Source: Salipaludibacillus neizhouensis (GTDB lineage: Bacteria > Bacillota > Bacilli > Bacillales > Salisediminibacteriaceae). From it: a stretch of DNA of 64,000 nt. A program made the position numbers and the translations under genes. Positions 1-8,676 of the stretch are shown here, one piece after another. The first letter of the stretch is position 1, and each line of letters begins with the position of its first letter. Under the pieces are notes generated by a model. The model saw nothing but the letters and a program-made list of their open reading frames with translations, made no database searches and was not told the DNA's origin. The stretch spans positions 3,011,924 to 3,075,923 of the forward strand of contig NZ_KZ614146.1 of the NCBI RefSeq assembly GCF_002886185.1. The letters are read 5' to 3'.

Positions 1-384
1 AAGACCGCTCATTTCTCTAAACACAATATATAGCTGTGATGCCTTATTAACTTTTATAAATTGGCTAATTTCAACAATATTTACAGAATGATCTCCGATT
101 CGCTCAAGTTCACGAGAAATTCTAATCATTGTTGTTAACACTTCAAGCTCTCTTGGAAACGGAGGTTGTATTGTAATTAACTGTAAAATAGATGATTGTA
201 TTTTATTATCAAAGTCATCTACTTTTTTATCTATCTGAATGACTTCATTCTCTATGTCTTTTTTCTCGGAAAATATCGATTCAACAGCTAAGTTCATTTC
301 TCTGTTAACCAACTCACCCATCTTTAACATTTGTCTTTGTATATCATCAATAGCAACCGTAAAAGTTTTTAATTGTCCCTCCAT
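1..384 (-). CDS. phoU: PhoU-family phosphate regulator, N-terminal part (cut by window edge)
   Basis: The minus strand reads in frame from an ATG at 384 to the window edge, giving the first 128 residues. It has the all-helical PhoU pattern, including the metal-binding ExxxD signature in 'ELERIGDHSVNIVE' near residue 102. PhoU proteins link the Pst phosphate transporter to the PhoR sensor and dampen phosphate uptake. The start is supported by an AGAAGGGAG ribosome site about 10 bases upstream. The rest of the gene and any pst genes lie outside the window. The following gene is an unrelated mannosidase unit that ends in its own terminator. The family call is firm; the gene end cannot be seen. 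Confidence 0.85.
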   Translation of the reverse strand, partial: MEGQLKTFTVAIDDIQRQMLKMGELVNREMNLAVESIFSEKKDIENEVIQIDKKVDDFDNKIQSSILQLITIQPPFPRELEVLTTMIRISRELERIGDHSVNIVEISQFIKVNKASQLYIVFREMSGL

Positions 385-463
385 TGTTTTTTTACTCCCT
401 TCTAAAATATTAAAATCCTCATGAATATAATGCTTTATATTATCACTGCTATCAGCTGAGAAC

Positions 464-497
464 TATACAAAAATAGACTAGCTTTCGCCAGTCTATC
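464..497 (-). terminator. Rho-independent terminator after the mannosidase gene
   Basis: A 7-bp stem (ATAGACT/AGTCTAT, 473-479 with 490-496) has a short loop and, on the minus strand, is followed by a run of T residues. It sits 54 bases past the stop codon of the 551-2662 gene, so it probably ends the whole mannoside transcript before phoU. Confidence 0.75.
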
Positions 498-550
498 AAG
501 TTTCTACTAAGTCATATTTTTCTACTGATTTATCAAAGTTCACCGTTTTT

Positions 551-2662
551 TTATGATTGATTTGAATCCAGAACTAGTTTAAATCGAAATTTTGCATCTT
601 CCTCATACCACATTGGAAAGTTCGTTCCCCATATGTTATTGTGTAAGTTCACATGCATTCCACCATCTAATGAAGCAAAGCGGTTATCAAAACGCAATAA
701 TTTACGTTCGCCTGGGCAAACTAACGCTGCATCGCTTGTATTGATTGTCATAGTTCCATCAGTGCCCTCATATAACATCCCTTTATCAACTGCATGCAAA
801 TTACGATTTCCATCTTTTACAACATTTAATGGTGATACATAAGAACCCAGTTTATGAATTTTCCAATGATTCGAATTGTCAACTATTGGCGAAAACGAAA
901 ACCAACTGGCCTCAGGTAGTCTATTGGCATCTTTGTTCTTCCAATACAACTCAATATCTATTGCATTCAAAAACTTGCAAAAAGAAAATTCAACAATCAG
1001 TATTTCAGGTGATCCAAAATGAAGAACAGGATATTCAGGCATCTTCAAATTCAATTGAACCACATCAACTTTCTTGCTACGCTTCAACTGAAGTGAAGTT
1101 ACTACTGGTTCATATAAGGAATGTTCTGCTTTTGGTTCGGCATATTCAAACCCTGGTTTTCCATAATCAGAGTCAGACCAAGAGTGTGTCTTTTTTAAAT
1201 TACTCATATACGTTCTAAACCAGTGATCATAATTTTCCGGTCCAAAAGTTTCATATGAAAACAATCCAAGTCTTTGTTTTTCATCAGCCCATACTTTACC
1301 TGTTTTGTCTACTAATGAACAGATTGCACCATTTACATCAAAAGCAACTTCAAAGTTTCCAAGATGATAGTTTTCTCTTATTTGTAACTTTTCCATATCT
1401 TCCAACTCTTGTGGAGGTGTTCGTAAATTAGCTAATACTTGCTCAGCCTCTTCCTTTTTCACTTTCTCTAATCCATCAATAGCTTTTTGCAGATAGTTTC
1501 GTTGCTCTGCCCAGGAACTTTCAAACTGTTTATAACTAAAACCATTTTCCTTGTGCTTGAATAATCCTTTAGAGTGTTTGTCTCTCTCATCCATGGCAAA
1601 TGCACCTATGTAATTATATTTATTGATGATAACATCCTCGTTTACATAATCGTTCGCCCTTGCAATAGTGAAATCAGGTTTTGAGTAGTTTGTGAAATCT
1701 GGCAAGTGTTTTTTTAAATCCATACCCCACGTGTGTTCCGCAACGAGAGATAAATTCTCACTTAACACATCATACTCTTTAGAGTTTTTATCAAGGTTTC
1801 CTTCACTCAACCACTTCAATCGAAGACGCAAAATTTCACGATAGCCTGCTAATTTATACGGGTCGGTCCCGGCACCGTGAATCCATGTATCACCTATTTC
1901 CTCAGTAATAATAGGCAATGTATCCTTGACAGCTAACAACTTTTCGGCGAAAGCATCCATTGTAGAAGCTTTTATATCAGCATTAGGAAAACGCTCTTGC
2001 AACTCTGCGAACTGGTTGGCGATTTCTTCTCTAGACGAAGGTCCACAGTTATCACCTGTATGCGCAAACACTAAAACATCCTCCATACCATCGACTTGAA
2101 GGATTTCGCCATAGTTATCTGCGTAATTGACAATCACTTCTGAACCACACGGCGCCATCCAGCGGAACAATTTTGGAACCTTTGGTACTTGAGACGCTGG
2201 GTTTACACCGAGATGTAAATACTTTATTCCGTGCTCTGCAAGTTGAGGAACCATCGAGAGCGTATGCCCTGGTACATCCGTCATTTTCGCAGCAATGGTT
2301 GTTCGACCAAATTCTTTATCGAGATTATTAGAAACAGAAAGACTGTATCCCAAAAGCTCTTTATCCATCAGCTCTGTATGCGTTGTAAAGGGTAATCCAT
2401 GCCAAGTAATGTGGCCATCTTTAATCGCCTTCTTCATCTTTTTCTGTTCAGTGATCGATGTGGTTTTCAAGTAATGCTGAATGAGCCATGAACCTGTCGT
2501 CCACAAATACCTTTCTTTTCCCCCTGAAGCTTTTAATTCTTCCGCAAGGTCAATCGCCTTTGGAATATACTGGGCAACGTATTGATCAATAACACTTTCA
2601 GCTAGATCAGTAAATCCAATGTCTAAATGTGTTTTGAAAACTACGTGAACTGTTCGAATCAT
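551..2662 (-). CDS. GH38-like alpha-mannosidase family protein (DUF5054 type)
   Basis: This 703-residue protein has no signal peptide and is probably cytoplasmic. The N-terminus carries 'THLDIGFTD', matching the metal-binding His-x-Asp start of GH38-type barrels, and 'KMTDVPGH' near residue 147 lies where GH38 enzymes keep catalytic and metal residues. The long C-terminal half fits the beta-rich region of such enzymes. It resembles the DUF5054 group, which I know only as alpha-mannosidase-like, so the exact glycosidic bond is inferred. Context supports mannosides: an ABC importer, ROK kinase and mannose-6-phosphate isomerase lie upstream. The start has GAAAGGAG 7 bases ahead. A gap of about 180 bases from lacI holds a possible separate promoter (TTGTTA, 16 bases, TATAAC near 2730-2755). 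Confidence 0.72.
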   Translation of the reverse strand: MIRTVHVVFKTHLDIGFTDLAESVIDQYVAQYIPKAIDLAEELKASGGKERYLWTTGSWLIQHYLKTTSITEQKKMKKAIKDGHITWHGLPFTTHTELMDKELLGYSLSVSNNLDKEFGRTTIAAKMTDVPGHTLSMVPQLAEHGIKYLHLGVNPASQVPKVPKLFRWMAPCGSEVIVNYADNYGEILQVDGMEDVLVFAHTGDNCGPSSREEIANQFAELQERFPNADIKASTMDAFAEKLLAVKDTLPIITEEIGDTWIHGAGTDPYKLAGYREILRLRLKWLSEGNLDKNSKEYDVLSENLSLVAEHTWGMDLKKHLPDFTNYSKPDFTIARANDYVNEDVIINKYNYIGAFAMDERDKHSKGLFKHKENGFSYKQFESSWAEQRNYLQKAIDGLEKVKKEEAEQVLANLRTPPQELEDMEKLQIRENYHLGNFEVAFDVNGAICSLVDKTGKVWADEKQRLGLFSYETFGPENYDHWFRTYMSNLKKTHSWSDSDYGKPGFEYAEPKAEHSLYEPVVTSLQLKRSKKVDVVQLNLKMPEYPVLHFGSPEILIVEFSFCKFLNAIDIELYWKNKDANRLPEASWFSFSPIVDNSNHWKIHKLGSYVSPLNVVKDGNRNLHAVDKGMLYEGTDGTMTINTSDAALVCPGERKLLRFDNRFASLDGGMHVNLHNNIWGTNFPMWYEEDAKFRFKLVLDSNQS

Positions 2663-2845
2663 TTATTTTCTCCTTTCGGTGAATAATTACTGTTAGTCAG
2701 ATATTCAAAGTATTGTTAGTTATAATGATATCTAATAAACTAACAAGCTTTTTGTATAGTATCACCTAGAATAACGTGCAAACTCTTCACAAATTATTCA
2801 CTTATAGATCAGTTTTGAGATATTCTTAAATTCGTAGTAAATATT

Positions 2846-3877
2846 CTAATCTTTAGCTTTAGCACATGAGCCTCTAGGTTTAAACTTAGCTTTAACAATC
2901 TTCTTCTTAGATGGTTCAAAATCCCCAACCCCTAATTGATTAAATAACATTCGAACAGATTCCTGTCCTAACTTTGTAGCATCCATGTCAACCGTTGATA
3001 ATGGAGGGGTTAGTTCATGAGAAAGGACCAAATCATCACTTAGCGCTATAATTGAAATATCTTCAGGGATTATAAGATCTAACTCTTTAAGAGCTCTTAA
3101 TGCTCCTAAGGCAACCTTATCTGTATCAGTAATTATTGCTGTGAATTCACCTTTATTATCTTGAAGATACTCTAACACTTTTTCATAGCCATAAACACCC
3201 GGGTCTTCACTTAACGATTCTTTAAAATAAACTTTCGCTTGTTCAGGTGACAAACTTAAATCTTTATATGCTTGATAAAATCCTTTCTCTCTAACCTTTG
3301 AAACAGTCATTATAGATGGGGCATTTAAATAAAGTATTCGTTCATGCCCCTTTTCTAACAAAAACAAAGTGATCTCACGAACGATTTCTTCATTATTATT
3401 ATCAGTATAAGAAACCTGATCTATATATTCATCAGATGGTTCGCCAATTACTACAAAAGGAATTCCGAAATGCTTCAAGTATTTTAAACGACTATCATCT
3501 GATCTTGGGTTTAGAATAACGACGCCATCGACTGCATCCCTTGATAAAAAAGGTAGATCCAATTGGTCTTGAGATAATGTATCAATTAAAATTCGATAGT
3601 TTTGTGCAGAAGCTTCCGTAATTACACCGTTAATTAAGTTCGTATGAAATGTACTCAACGATAAATTTTTTGAATGCGGAATGTTAAGGGAAATCGTCAT
3701 AGTTTTTTTTGTTACTAAGCTACGAGCAATTTGATTAGGTGTATACTTTAATTCCTGCGCTGCGTCTAAAACTCTGATTCTTACCTTTTCACTTATGGGA
3801 CGCTTCTGACTAAATACATTCGAGACAGTCCCTTTTGAAACATTAGCTAACTTTGCAACATCATCAATTTTAGACAT
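2846..3877 (-). CDS. LacI-family transcriptional repressor
   Basis: This 343-residue protein begins with a classic LacI helix-turn-helix and hinge: 'IDDVAKLANVSKGTVSNVFS' (residues 4-23), then 'TPNQIARSL'. A periplasmic-binding-protein-like effector domain follows, with 'DGVVILNPRS' and 'IIALSDDLVLSHELTPPLSTVD', typical of sugar-responsive members. It lies 5 bases after the PHP gene in the same operon as the ABC importer. The likely operators are three TTAAACCGGTTTAA palindromes at 8488, 8557 and 14791. LacI-family operators are usually palindromes with a central CG, which these have. If so, the regulator controls its own operon and the aldo/keto reductase unit. The effector is probably a mannose-derived sugar (inference). 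Confidence 0.9.
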   Translation of the reverse strand: MSKIDDVAKLANVSKGTVSNVFSQKRPISEKVRIRVLDAAQELKYTPNQIARSLVTKKTMTISLNIPHSKNLSLSTFHTNLINGVITEASAQNYRILIDTLSQDQLDLPFLSRDAVDGVVILNPRSDDSRLKYLKHFGIPFVVIGEPSDEYIDQVSYTDNNNEEIVREITLFLLEKGHERILYLNAPSIMTVSKVREKGFYQAYKDLSLSPEQAKVYFKESLSEDPGVYGYEKVLEYLQDNKGEFTAIITDTDKVALGALRALKELDLIIPEDISIIALSDDLVLSHELTPPLSTVDMDATKLGQESVRMLFNQLGVGDFEPSKKKIVKAKFKPRGSCAKAKD

Positions 3878-3882
3878 TATTA

Positions 3883-5178
3883 TCAGTCCCTGCTTCCATT
3901 TATAAATATTGGATTACTAATGGCTTGTGGCGATAACAATAAAGACCTTTTATCTTCACCCCAAACTTCTACCCGGTAAAATTGGACATCCGACTTTAAT
4001 GAAAATGAAAGACTGTTATCTTCTAGTTCAAGTGTTTGCTCTACACAAAGTCCTTCAGATGAATATACTCTCAATGTACCATATATCGGATTTTGAATAG
4101 AAACATTTAAATTGACATTAGTAGAGTCTTCTGGAATCCTTACAGTATCACCCATATTTCGTCCGTTGATATGAAGGTCGATAACTGCTCCTTTAGGAGT
4201 TGATAAGATAGACACCCGTCCCTTTTCAATTGCCTTTAGAATTCCCTGCGGGCTATGGATAGATGCTTCGACCGCCGTCGTAGGTTCACCATACTTAATC
4301 CATTCATCAGGACCGTGCTTATCACTCCCACCTAGGGCAATGATTCTTTTTCCCTTTACCAGTTGTTCATGCCACCAATTTAGTGCTCGTAAGTTTCTAT
4401 CGCTCCATGGGCCATTCCATATTTCCACATATTCAAAATCAAAGTTTTCCAATCCCCAATCCCACCAACAATTATCACAGTGAGGATGGTTAGCAGAAAT
4501 CAATGCGTTATTAGCTTTCCCTTCAGAGATAATACGTTTCACATCTTGAATAGTTTGACACCTGAAATCATTAAATGGTCGTTTCACCCCATAGAAATTA
4601 CTATGTCCTCTATTGGTTGTTAATTCTACAGCTGGAATGATGACTAAATCTTCTTGCGGCTCGAAAGCTTCGTTTTGGCTAAAAGTATTATGGTCCGTTA
4701 AGGCAATATACTCTAATCCGGCATTTTTTGCATTTGTGATGACTTCTGATAGTGAATAGGGTGAATCACTATGGTTGGAATGCATATGCAAGTCACCTTT
4801 AATCCATTGAGGGGATTCAGGCTTCATCTCCACTGTCACTTCAACACGACAAGCCCCACCTATTTTATATGCGTTTAACACGACTCCCCAAGTTCCTTTT
4901 TTTAACTTTTCCAAAGTATAACCAGGGGTAGCTCTGTCTTCTCGTACAAATAGAGACCTGCGAGCTCCTCCACTCCATCCTTTTAATCCATCAGGACCTT
5001 CCAACCCTAAATCAATGACATTTTCGCCTTCACCTAGTACTTCTAAATGCACCTTAATTTCTTGAACAGGCTCAAAAACTTCAAACGGAAGTGTTATATA
5101 TTGTCCTTCTATTTCTTTAGGAATCTTCTCATTAATCATAAGTGATATCGTTTCTAGATTTTCTTTATGCTGTCTCAT
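3883..5178 (-). CDS. PHP-domain metal-dependent phosphoesterase (CehA/McbA type)
   Basis: The 431-residue protein has an N-terminal beta-rich region of about 125 residues. A PHP domain follows with the metal-ligand motifs 'GDLHMHSNHSD' (128-138), 'ALTDHNTF', 'ISANHPHCD' and 'GGSDKHGPDEW'. PHP enzymes hydrolyse phosphate esters using a multi-metal site. The CehA/McbA subgroup often sits in sugar importer operons with no established substrate. There is no signal peptide, so it acts in the cytoplasm. Its ATG overlaps the preceding permease stop in a TAATG, which indicates translational coupling. Its place between transporter and regulator suggests it handles an imported phosphorylated or modified mannoside, but that is inference. 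Confidence 0.8.
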   Translation of the reverse strand: MRQHKENLETISLMINEKIPKEIEGQYITLPFEVFEPVQEIKVHLEVLGEGENVIDLGLEGPDGLKGWSGGARRSLFVREDRATPGYTLEKLKKGTWGVVLNAYKIGGACRVEVTVEMKPESPQWIKGDLHMHSNHSDSPYSLSEVITNAKNAGLEYIALTDHNTFSQNEAFEPQEDLVIIPAVELTTNRGHSNFYGVKRPFNDFRCQTIQDVKRIISEGKANNALISANHPHCDNCWWDWGLENFDFEYVEIWNGPWSDRNLRALNWWHEQLVKGKRIIALGGSDKHGPDEWIKYGEPTTAVEASIHSPQGILKAIEKGRVSILSTPKGAVIDLHINGRNMGDTVRIPEDSTNVNLNVSIQNPIYGTLRVYSSEGLCVEQTLELEDNSLSFSLKSDVQFYRVEVWGEDKRSLLLSPQAISNPIFINGSRD

Positions 5179-6029
5179 TAGTCTTTCATCCCCGTTCCGA
5201 TACCGCCCAAACCTTTTTCAAATAGTGGTTGTAATGCAAAATACATAATTAACATTGGTACAGCCGCAGTTGTTGCACCAGCCATAATTAATGTCCATTC
5301 AATATTGTGTTCAGTTTGGAATCTAGCTAAGGCAATTTGAATGGTATACATATCAGCAGATCTTGCCACTGTCAAATGCCATAAATATTCATTCCAATTC
5401 CCTAAAAAGGTAAAAATGGCTACTAAAGCCAAGGCTGGTCTACTTAATGGAAGAATAATTCTCCAGTAAATTTGAAATTTCGAGCAACCATCAATTGCTG
5501 CTTGGTCATCCAAATCTTTCGGGATAGACATAAAGTACTGTTTTAATAAAAAGATCGCAAAACCAGTTATCGCTGTCGGAATGATGAGACCTGCATAGCT
5601 GTCCAACCACCCTGACGGACCGGTAAATGGAATATTGCGAATCAACGAAAATAAAGGAACGATCATTAAGCCAGGTGGAATCATCATCGTAGCTAACACA
5701 GCTAAAAATAAACTATTTTTCCATGGAAATTCCAACCGAGCAAAAGCAAAAGCCGCTAATGAAGCAAAAAACACGTTGATAACTGTCGCTATTGTCGCAA
5801 CAATAACACTATTAAAAAATGCTCTCGGTAATACGGAATTTTGCCAGATATCCACAAAGTTTTGAAAGTGAAACTCAGTCGGGATAATTGTCGGTGGCCA
5901 AGCCATTACTTCACCTTGGGATTTTAGTGCAGTTGCCACCATCCATAAATATGGACCGACAAAAATCATTAATACGAATATAGCTAACACATATGTTATG
6001 ATTAGGTTTATTTTTTTTCTCTTTTGCAT
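5178..6029 (-). CDS. Sugar ABC transporter permease (MalG type)
   Basis: This 283-residue inner-membrane protein has about six hydrophobic segments. The EAA loop of MalG-type permeases is present as 'DDQAAIDGCSKFQIYWRIILP', where the ATPase docks. It pairs with the permease at 6032-6967 and the lipoprotein at 7037-8428 as a CUT1-class sugar importer. No ATP-binding subunit is encoded in the operon, which is common in Bacillus relatives, where a shared MsmX-type ATPase serves many importers. The ATG at 6029 has GAGGAGTGG ahead. The gene starts 2 bases after the upstream permease and overlaps the PHP gene by one base. Confidence 0.93.
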   Translation of the reverse strand: MQKRKKINLIITYVLAIFVLMIFVGPYLWMVATALKSQGEVMAWPPTIIPTEFHFQNFVDIWQNSVLPRAFFNSVIVATIATVINVFFASLAAFAFARLEFPWKNSLFLAVLATMMIPPGLMIVPLFSLIRNIPFTGPSGWLDSYAGLIIPTAITGFAIFLLKQYFMSIPKDLDDQAAIDGCSKFQIYWRIILPLSRPALALVAIFTFLGNWNEYLWHLTVARSADMYTIQIALARFQTEHNIEWTLIMAGATTAAVPMLIMYFALQPLFEKGLGGIGTGMKD

Positions 6030-6031
6030 CT

Positions 6032-6967
6032 TCAGCCACTCCTCTTAGACAGCTTTAGGTTTAACCAAGTCATTACCAACAAAAATGGGAAAATAAATAA
6101 TGACATCGTTGCGCCATATCCGACATAGTTGAACTGAAATGATTGCTGCCACACATATTTCAACGCTACAAGTGTACTATTATCCGGTCCCCCATCGGTT
6201 AATACGTCGACAATAGCTACAACCTGAAACGATGCAATAATAGACATTACCATACAATATACGGATATAGGCATAATGGACGGTATCGTAATTCTCCAAA
6301 ACTTATGCCACCCATTAGCACCATCAATCTCTGCAGCCTCATAATAAGATTTTGGAACTCCTTCTAATCCAGCTAGGAAGATAGGGATATTGTAAGCTGC
6401 TCCACGCCATGATCCTACAAAAATGAGAATAAACATCGCCCAAAATGGATCTAACAACCAAGCTGGCGGTTCAACTAATCCAACTTTAGGTAATAAATAA
6501 TTTAATATTCCTAAGTTATGATCAAATATCCACAAAAAGATCATTGCAGAAACAACGTCTGACGTTACACTTGGCAAGAAATAAAATACTTTAAAAAATC
6601 TCTTCCCTTTAAATGCTCGGTTTAACAAGACTGCTACACATAATCCGGCGAATAGCCCGAGACTCATAGATCCTAATGTGTAAATAAGTGTGTTACCCAT
6701 ACTTCTCCAAAAAACTGAATCTCCCATTAATTGGGCGTAATTACCTATTCCAATAAATATTGGGTCGTCCGGTAATCGTACCCTGTGAAAACTAAGATAA
6801 ACAACATAAATAATCGGTACAAATGAAAATGTGAATAATAATAACAATGCTGGAGTAAGAAACAAATATGTACCTAAATAGTCTTTTCTTCTGTTTTTCT
6901 TTTTAATTTTTTCTTCTAATAGTGATTTTCCATCCATATAAACTGCACTTTTATGTTTTGATATCAT
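6032..6967 (-). CDS. Sugar ABC transporter permease (MalF/UgpA type)
   Basis: The membrane protein has about six transmembrane segments, the first in 'TYLFLTPALLLLFTFSF'. The EAA loop reads 'YEAAEIDGANGWHKFWRITIP', typical of the first permease of CUT1 sugar importers. I place the start at the ATG at 6967, which has AAGGAG about 8 bases ahead. The GTG nine bases further upstream overlaps that ribosome site and is unlikely. The gene follows the binding-protein gene after a stem-loop that probably lowers permease expression relative to the lipoprotein. The transported sugar is not defined by sequence; the operon suggests a mannoside. Confidence 0.93.
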   Translation of the reverse strand: MISKHKSAVYMDGKSLLEEKIKKKNRRKDYLGTYLFLTPALLLLFTFSFVPIIYVVYLSFHRVRLPDDPIFIGIGNYAQLMGDSVFWRSMGNTLIYTLGSMSLGLFAGLCVAVLLNRAFKGKRFFKVFYFLPSVTSDVVSAMIFLWIFDHNLGILNYLLPKVGLVEPPAWLLDPFWAMFILIFVGSWRGAAYNIPIFLAGLEGVPKSYYEAAEIDGANGWHKFWRITIPSIMPISVYCMVMSIIASFQVVAIVDVLTDGGPDNSTLVALKYVWQQSFQFNYVGYGATMSLFIFPFLLVMTWLNLKLSKRSG

Positions 6968-6994
6968 TTGTGTCACTCCTTAATGAGAGGGAAA

Positions 6995-7016
6995 GGGTAT
7001 CTTTTTAAGGATACCC
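6995..7016 (-). other. Intercistronic stem-loop between binding protein and permease genes
   Basis: GGGTATC (6995-7001) pairs with GATACCC (7010-7016), with further pairing toward the loop, and only a mixed pyrimidine run follows on the minus strand. A hairpin here is typical of binding-protein/permease junctions, where it partly terminates or protects mRNA. Confidence 0.55.
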
Positions 7017-7036
7017 CACCCAATTAATCAACCTAA

Positions 7037-8428
7037 TTATTCATTCGAACTTCTTGCTAAAGCCTCTTCTGCTTTCTCTTGAGCTTCAGTAAATGCTTCT
7101 TCAATATCGGCACCATCAAATACATTCCTAAATGCATCTGAATATGCTGAGTTCGCTTCTGGAAATGCTTCTAGATAGTATTGTTCCGCATGTTGTAATG
7201 TTTCAATAAATGGCTCTAATAGCGGATCTGCATATAGCTCATTTTCATACATATGTGCTTTAACTGGGTGTCTTCCCATCTCGTCAGCCATTCTGATGGC
7301 ATACTTATCAGAGATAATCCATTTCATTAATTCAAAAGATGCTTCTCTGTTTTCTGAATCTTTTGGTACAAACATACTTCCTCCGCCAGCTACAGAACCT
7401 TTCCCAGATCCTGGAAGCAGGGCTGTCCCTACCTTATCAAACATTTCAGGGAATTCATTTTCAATTCGAGAAATATCGAATGGGCCAGATATAATTGCTG
7501 CAGCACGCTCATTACCAAACATCGCTACTGGATGATCTGATTGTCTTGCTTGTGCAGGTGGAAGTGGTCCAACCTTATGTTCAGTTGCAATATCAGTGTA
7601 TGTTTTCACAACATCTAATACCTTTTCATCAGTAAAGTTCGTTGACCATTCCCCGTCTTCCTCTGTTAGAATTTCTGCACCTTCTGAAACCATCCAACCA
7701 TGTAATCCCCAAGTACTTGCTGCTGGAACAAATCCATATCGACCTTGATCTAGATCAGCAACTTCTATAGAAACTTCAGTGAATTCCTCTAAAGTTGTTG
7801 GTGGGGAAAGATTTTTTTCTTCAAACATTTCTGTGTTATATAAGTAAAATGTAGTATTGATGTCTATTGGTACACCATACTTTGTACCTTCCCATGTTAC
7901 GTTATCAACCGCACCGGGTAGAAATTCCTCTTCGGCTCCCCACTCTTCCCAAAGGTCATCAACAGGTTCAGCTAAACCTTGGTTACCCATTGAAAAAGCG
8001 TGGAAATGTGCTAAGTCAGGTGGAGCTCCACCATTTACTGCTAATCGAACTTGGTCTTGCATATCACCCCAAGTATGACCTGCAGTCTCTACATTAATAT
8101 TAGGGTATACTTCCATAAATTCTGCAATTGCGTCTTGGACAGGAGCCTCATCAATGTAATCCGCAGCCATCCAAACTTCTAATGTTGTCTCCTCAAGGTC
8201 ACCAATTGCTTGATTGTACTCTGGTAATCCTTCTGCTGCGAAGTCACGATCTGGCACATCTGCTGATTGCTCATTGTTTTGCTCTTCATCGTTGTTTTGC
8301 TCTTGATCATTGTTTTGATCATTGTTTTGATCATCGTTACCCGAGTTCACCTCGTTGTCAGATCCTGAACAAGCAGCAAACAATAAAACTAGCAACAAAA
8401 TCATAGGTAAAAATAAAATCTTTTTCAA
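7037..8428 (-). CDS. Extracellular sugar-binding lipoprotein of the ABC importer
   Basis: This 463-residue family-1 solute-binding protein has a lipoprotein signal ending 'LLFAACSGS', so Cys20 should be lipidated and the protein anchored outside the membrane. A low-complexity linker of Asn, Gln, Asp and Glu (about residues 21-55) follows, an acidic tether seen in alkaliphilic or halophilic Bacillaceae. The mature domain has the usual motif 'NGGAPPDLAHFHAFSMG'. The start is a TTG at 8428 with GGAGGGG ahead. It is the first gene of the importer operon and lies directly behind two LacI-type operators and a good promoter. The ligand is inferred to be a mannoside. Confidence 0.92.
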   Translation of the reverse strand: MKKILFLPMILLLVLLFAACSGSDNEVNSGNDDQNNDQNNDQEQNNDEEQNNEQSADVPDRDFAAEGLPEYNQAIGDLEETTLEVWMAADYIDEAPVQDAIAEFMEVYPNINVETAGHTWGDMQDQVRLAVNGGAPPDLAHFHAFSMGNQGLAEPVDDLWEEWGAEEEFLPGAVDNVTWEGTKYGVPIDINTTFYLYNTEMFEEKNLSPPTTLEEFTEVSIEVADLDQGRYGFVPAASTWGLHGWMVSEGAEILTEEDGEWSTNFTDEKVLDVVKTYTDIATEHKVGPLPPAQARQSDHPVAMFGNERAAAIISGPFDISRIENEFPEMFDKVGTALLPGSGKGSVAGGGSMFVPKDSENREASFELMKWIISDKYAIRMADEMGRHPVKAHMYENELYADPLLEPFIETLQHAEQYYLEAFPEANSAYSDAFRNVFDGADIEEAFTEAQEKAEEALARSSNE

Positions 8429-8487
8429 CTAAAACCCCTCCTTGTATTTTTACTTTCAACAAACATCATTAACTGAATTGATGTTTT

Positions 8488-8503
8488 ATTAAACCGGTTT
8501 AAT
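8488..8503. promoter_or_regulatory. LacI-type operator 1 (distal)
   Basis: A perfect 16-base palindrome, ATTAAACCGGTTTAAT (18 bases if the flanking T and A are included), lies about 60 bases ahead of the importer start. The same core recurs at 8557 and 14791. Confidence 0.75.
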
Positions 8504-8556
8504 AATGTATTAAAAAATGAAATATTTATGCTAGTAAACCTTAGATTTTCATAAAT

Positions 8557-8570
8557 TAAACCGGTTTAAG
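8557..8570. promoter_or_regulatory. LacI-type operator 2 (promoter-proximal)
   Basis: A perfect 14-base palindrome TTAAACCGGTTTAA starts about 17 bases downstream of the -10 box. A repressor bound here would block the promoter, and operators 1 and 2 are 68 bases apart, a distance compatible with looping. Confidence 0.78.
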
Positions 8571-8583
8571 AAAGCGCTACCAT
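8570..8583 (-). promoter_or_regulatory. cre-like CcpA site at the importer promoter
   Basis: AGAAAGCGCTACCA differs at two positions from the cre consensus TGWAANCGNTNWCA and covers the expected transcription start. This suggests glucose repression on top of LacI-type control. Confidence 0.5.
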
Positions 8584-8586
8584 TAG

Positions 8587-8615
8587 AATATAATGTATAT
8601 CTTTCAAATTGTCAA
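8587..8615 (-). promoter_or_regulatory. SigA-type promoter of the mannoside importer operon
   Basis: On the minus strand TTGACA (8610-8615) and TATATT (8587-8592) are separated by exactly 17 bases. The cre-like site and operator 2 follow immediately. This is the clearest promoter in the window. Confidence 0.8.
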
Positions 8616-8676
8616 TATGATAATTCTGACTTTTAAAAAAATTACTTATTTTAAACTTGATTCCACAATTACTACA

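Noticed and set aside
8275-8345. Short repeated DNA units (GTTTTGATCATT-like), considered as a CRISPR or tandem repeat locus
   Set aside because: They encode the Asn/Gln/Asp/Glu-rich linker of the binding lipoprotein in frame; there are no spacers or Cas genes anywhere in the window.
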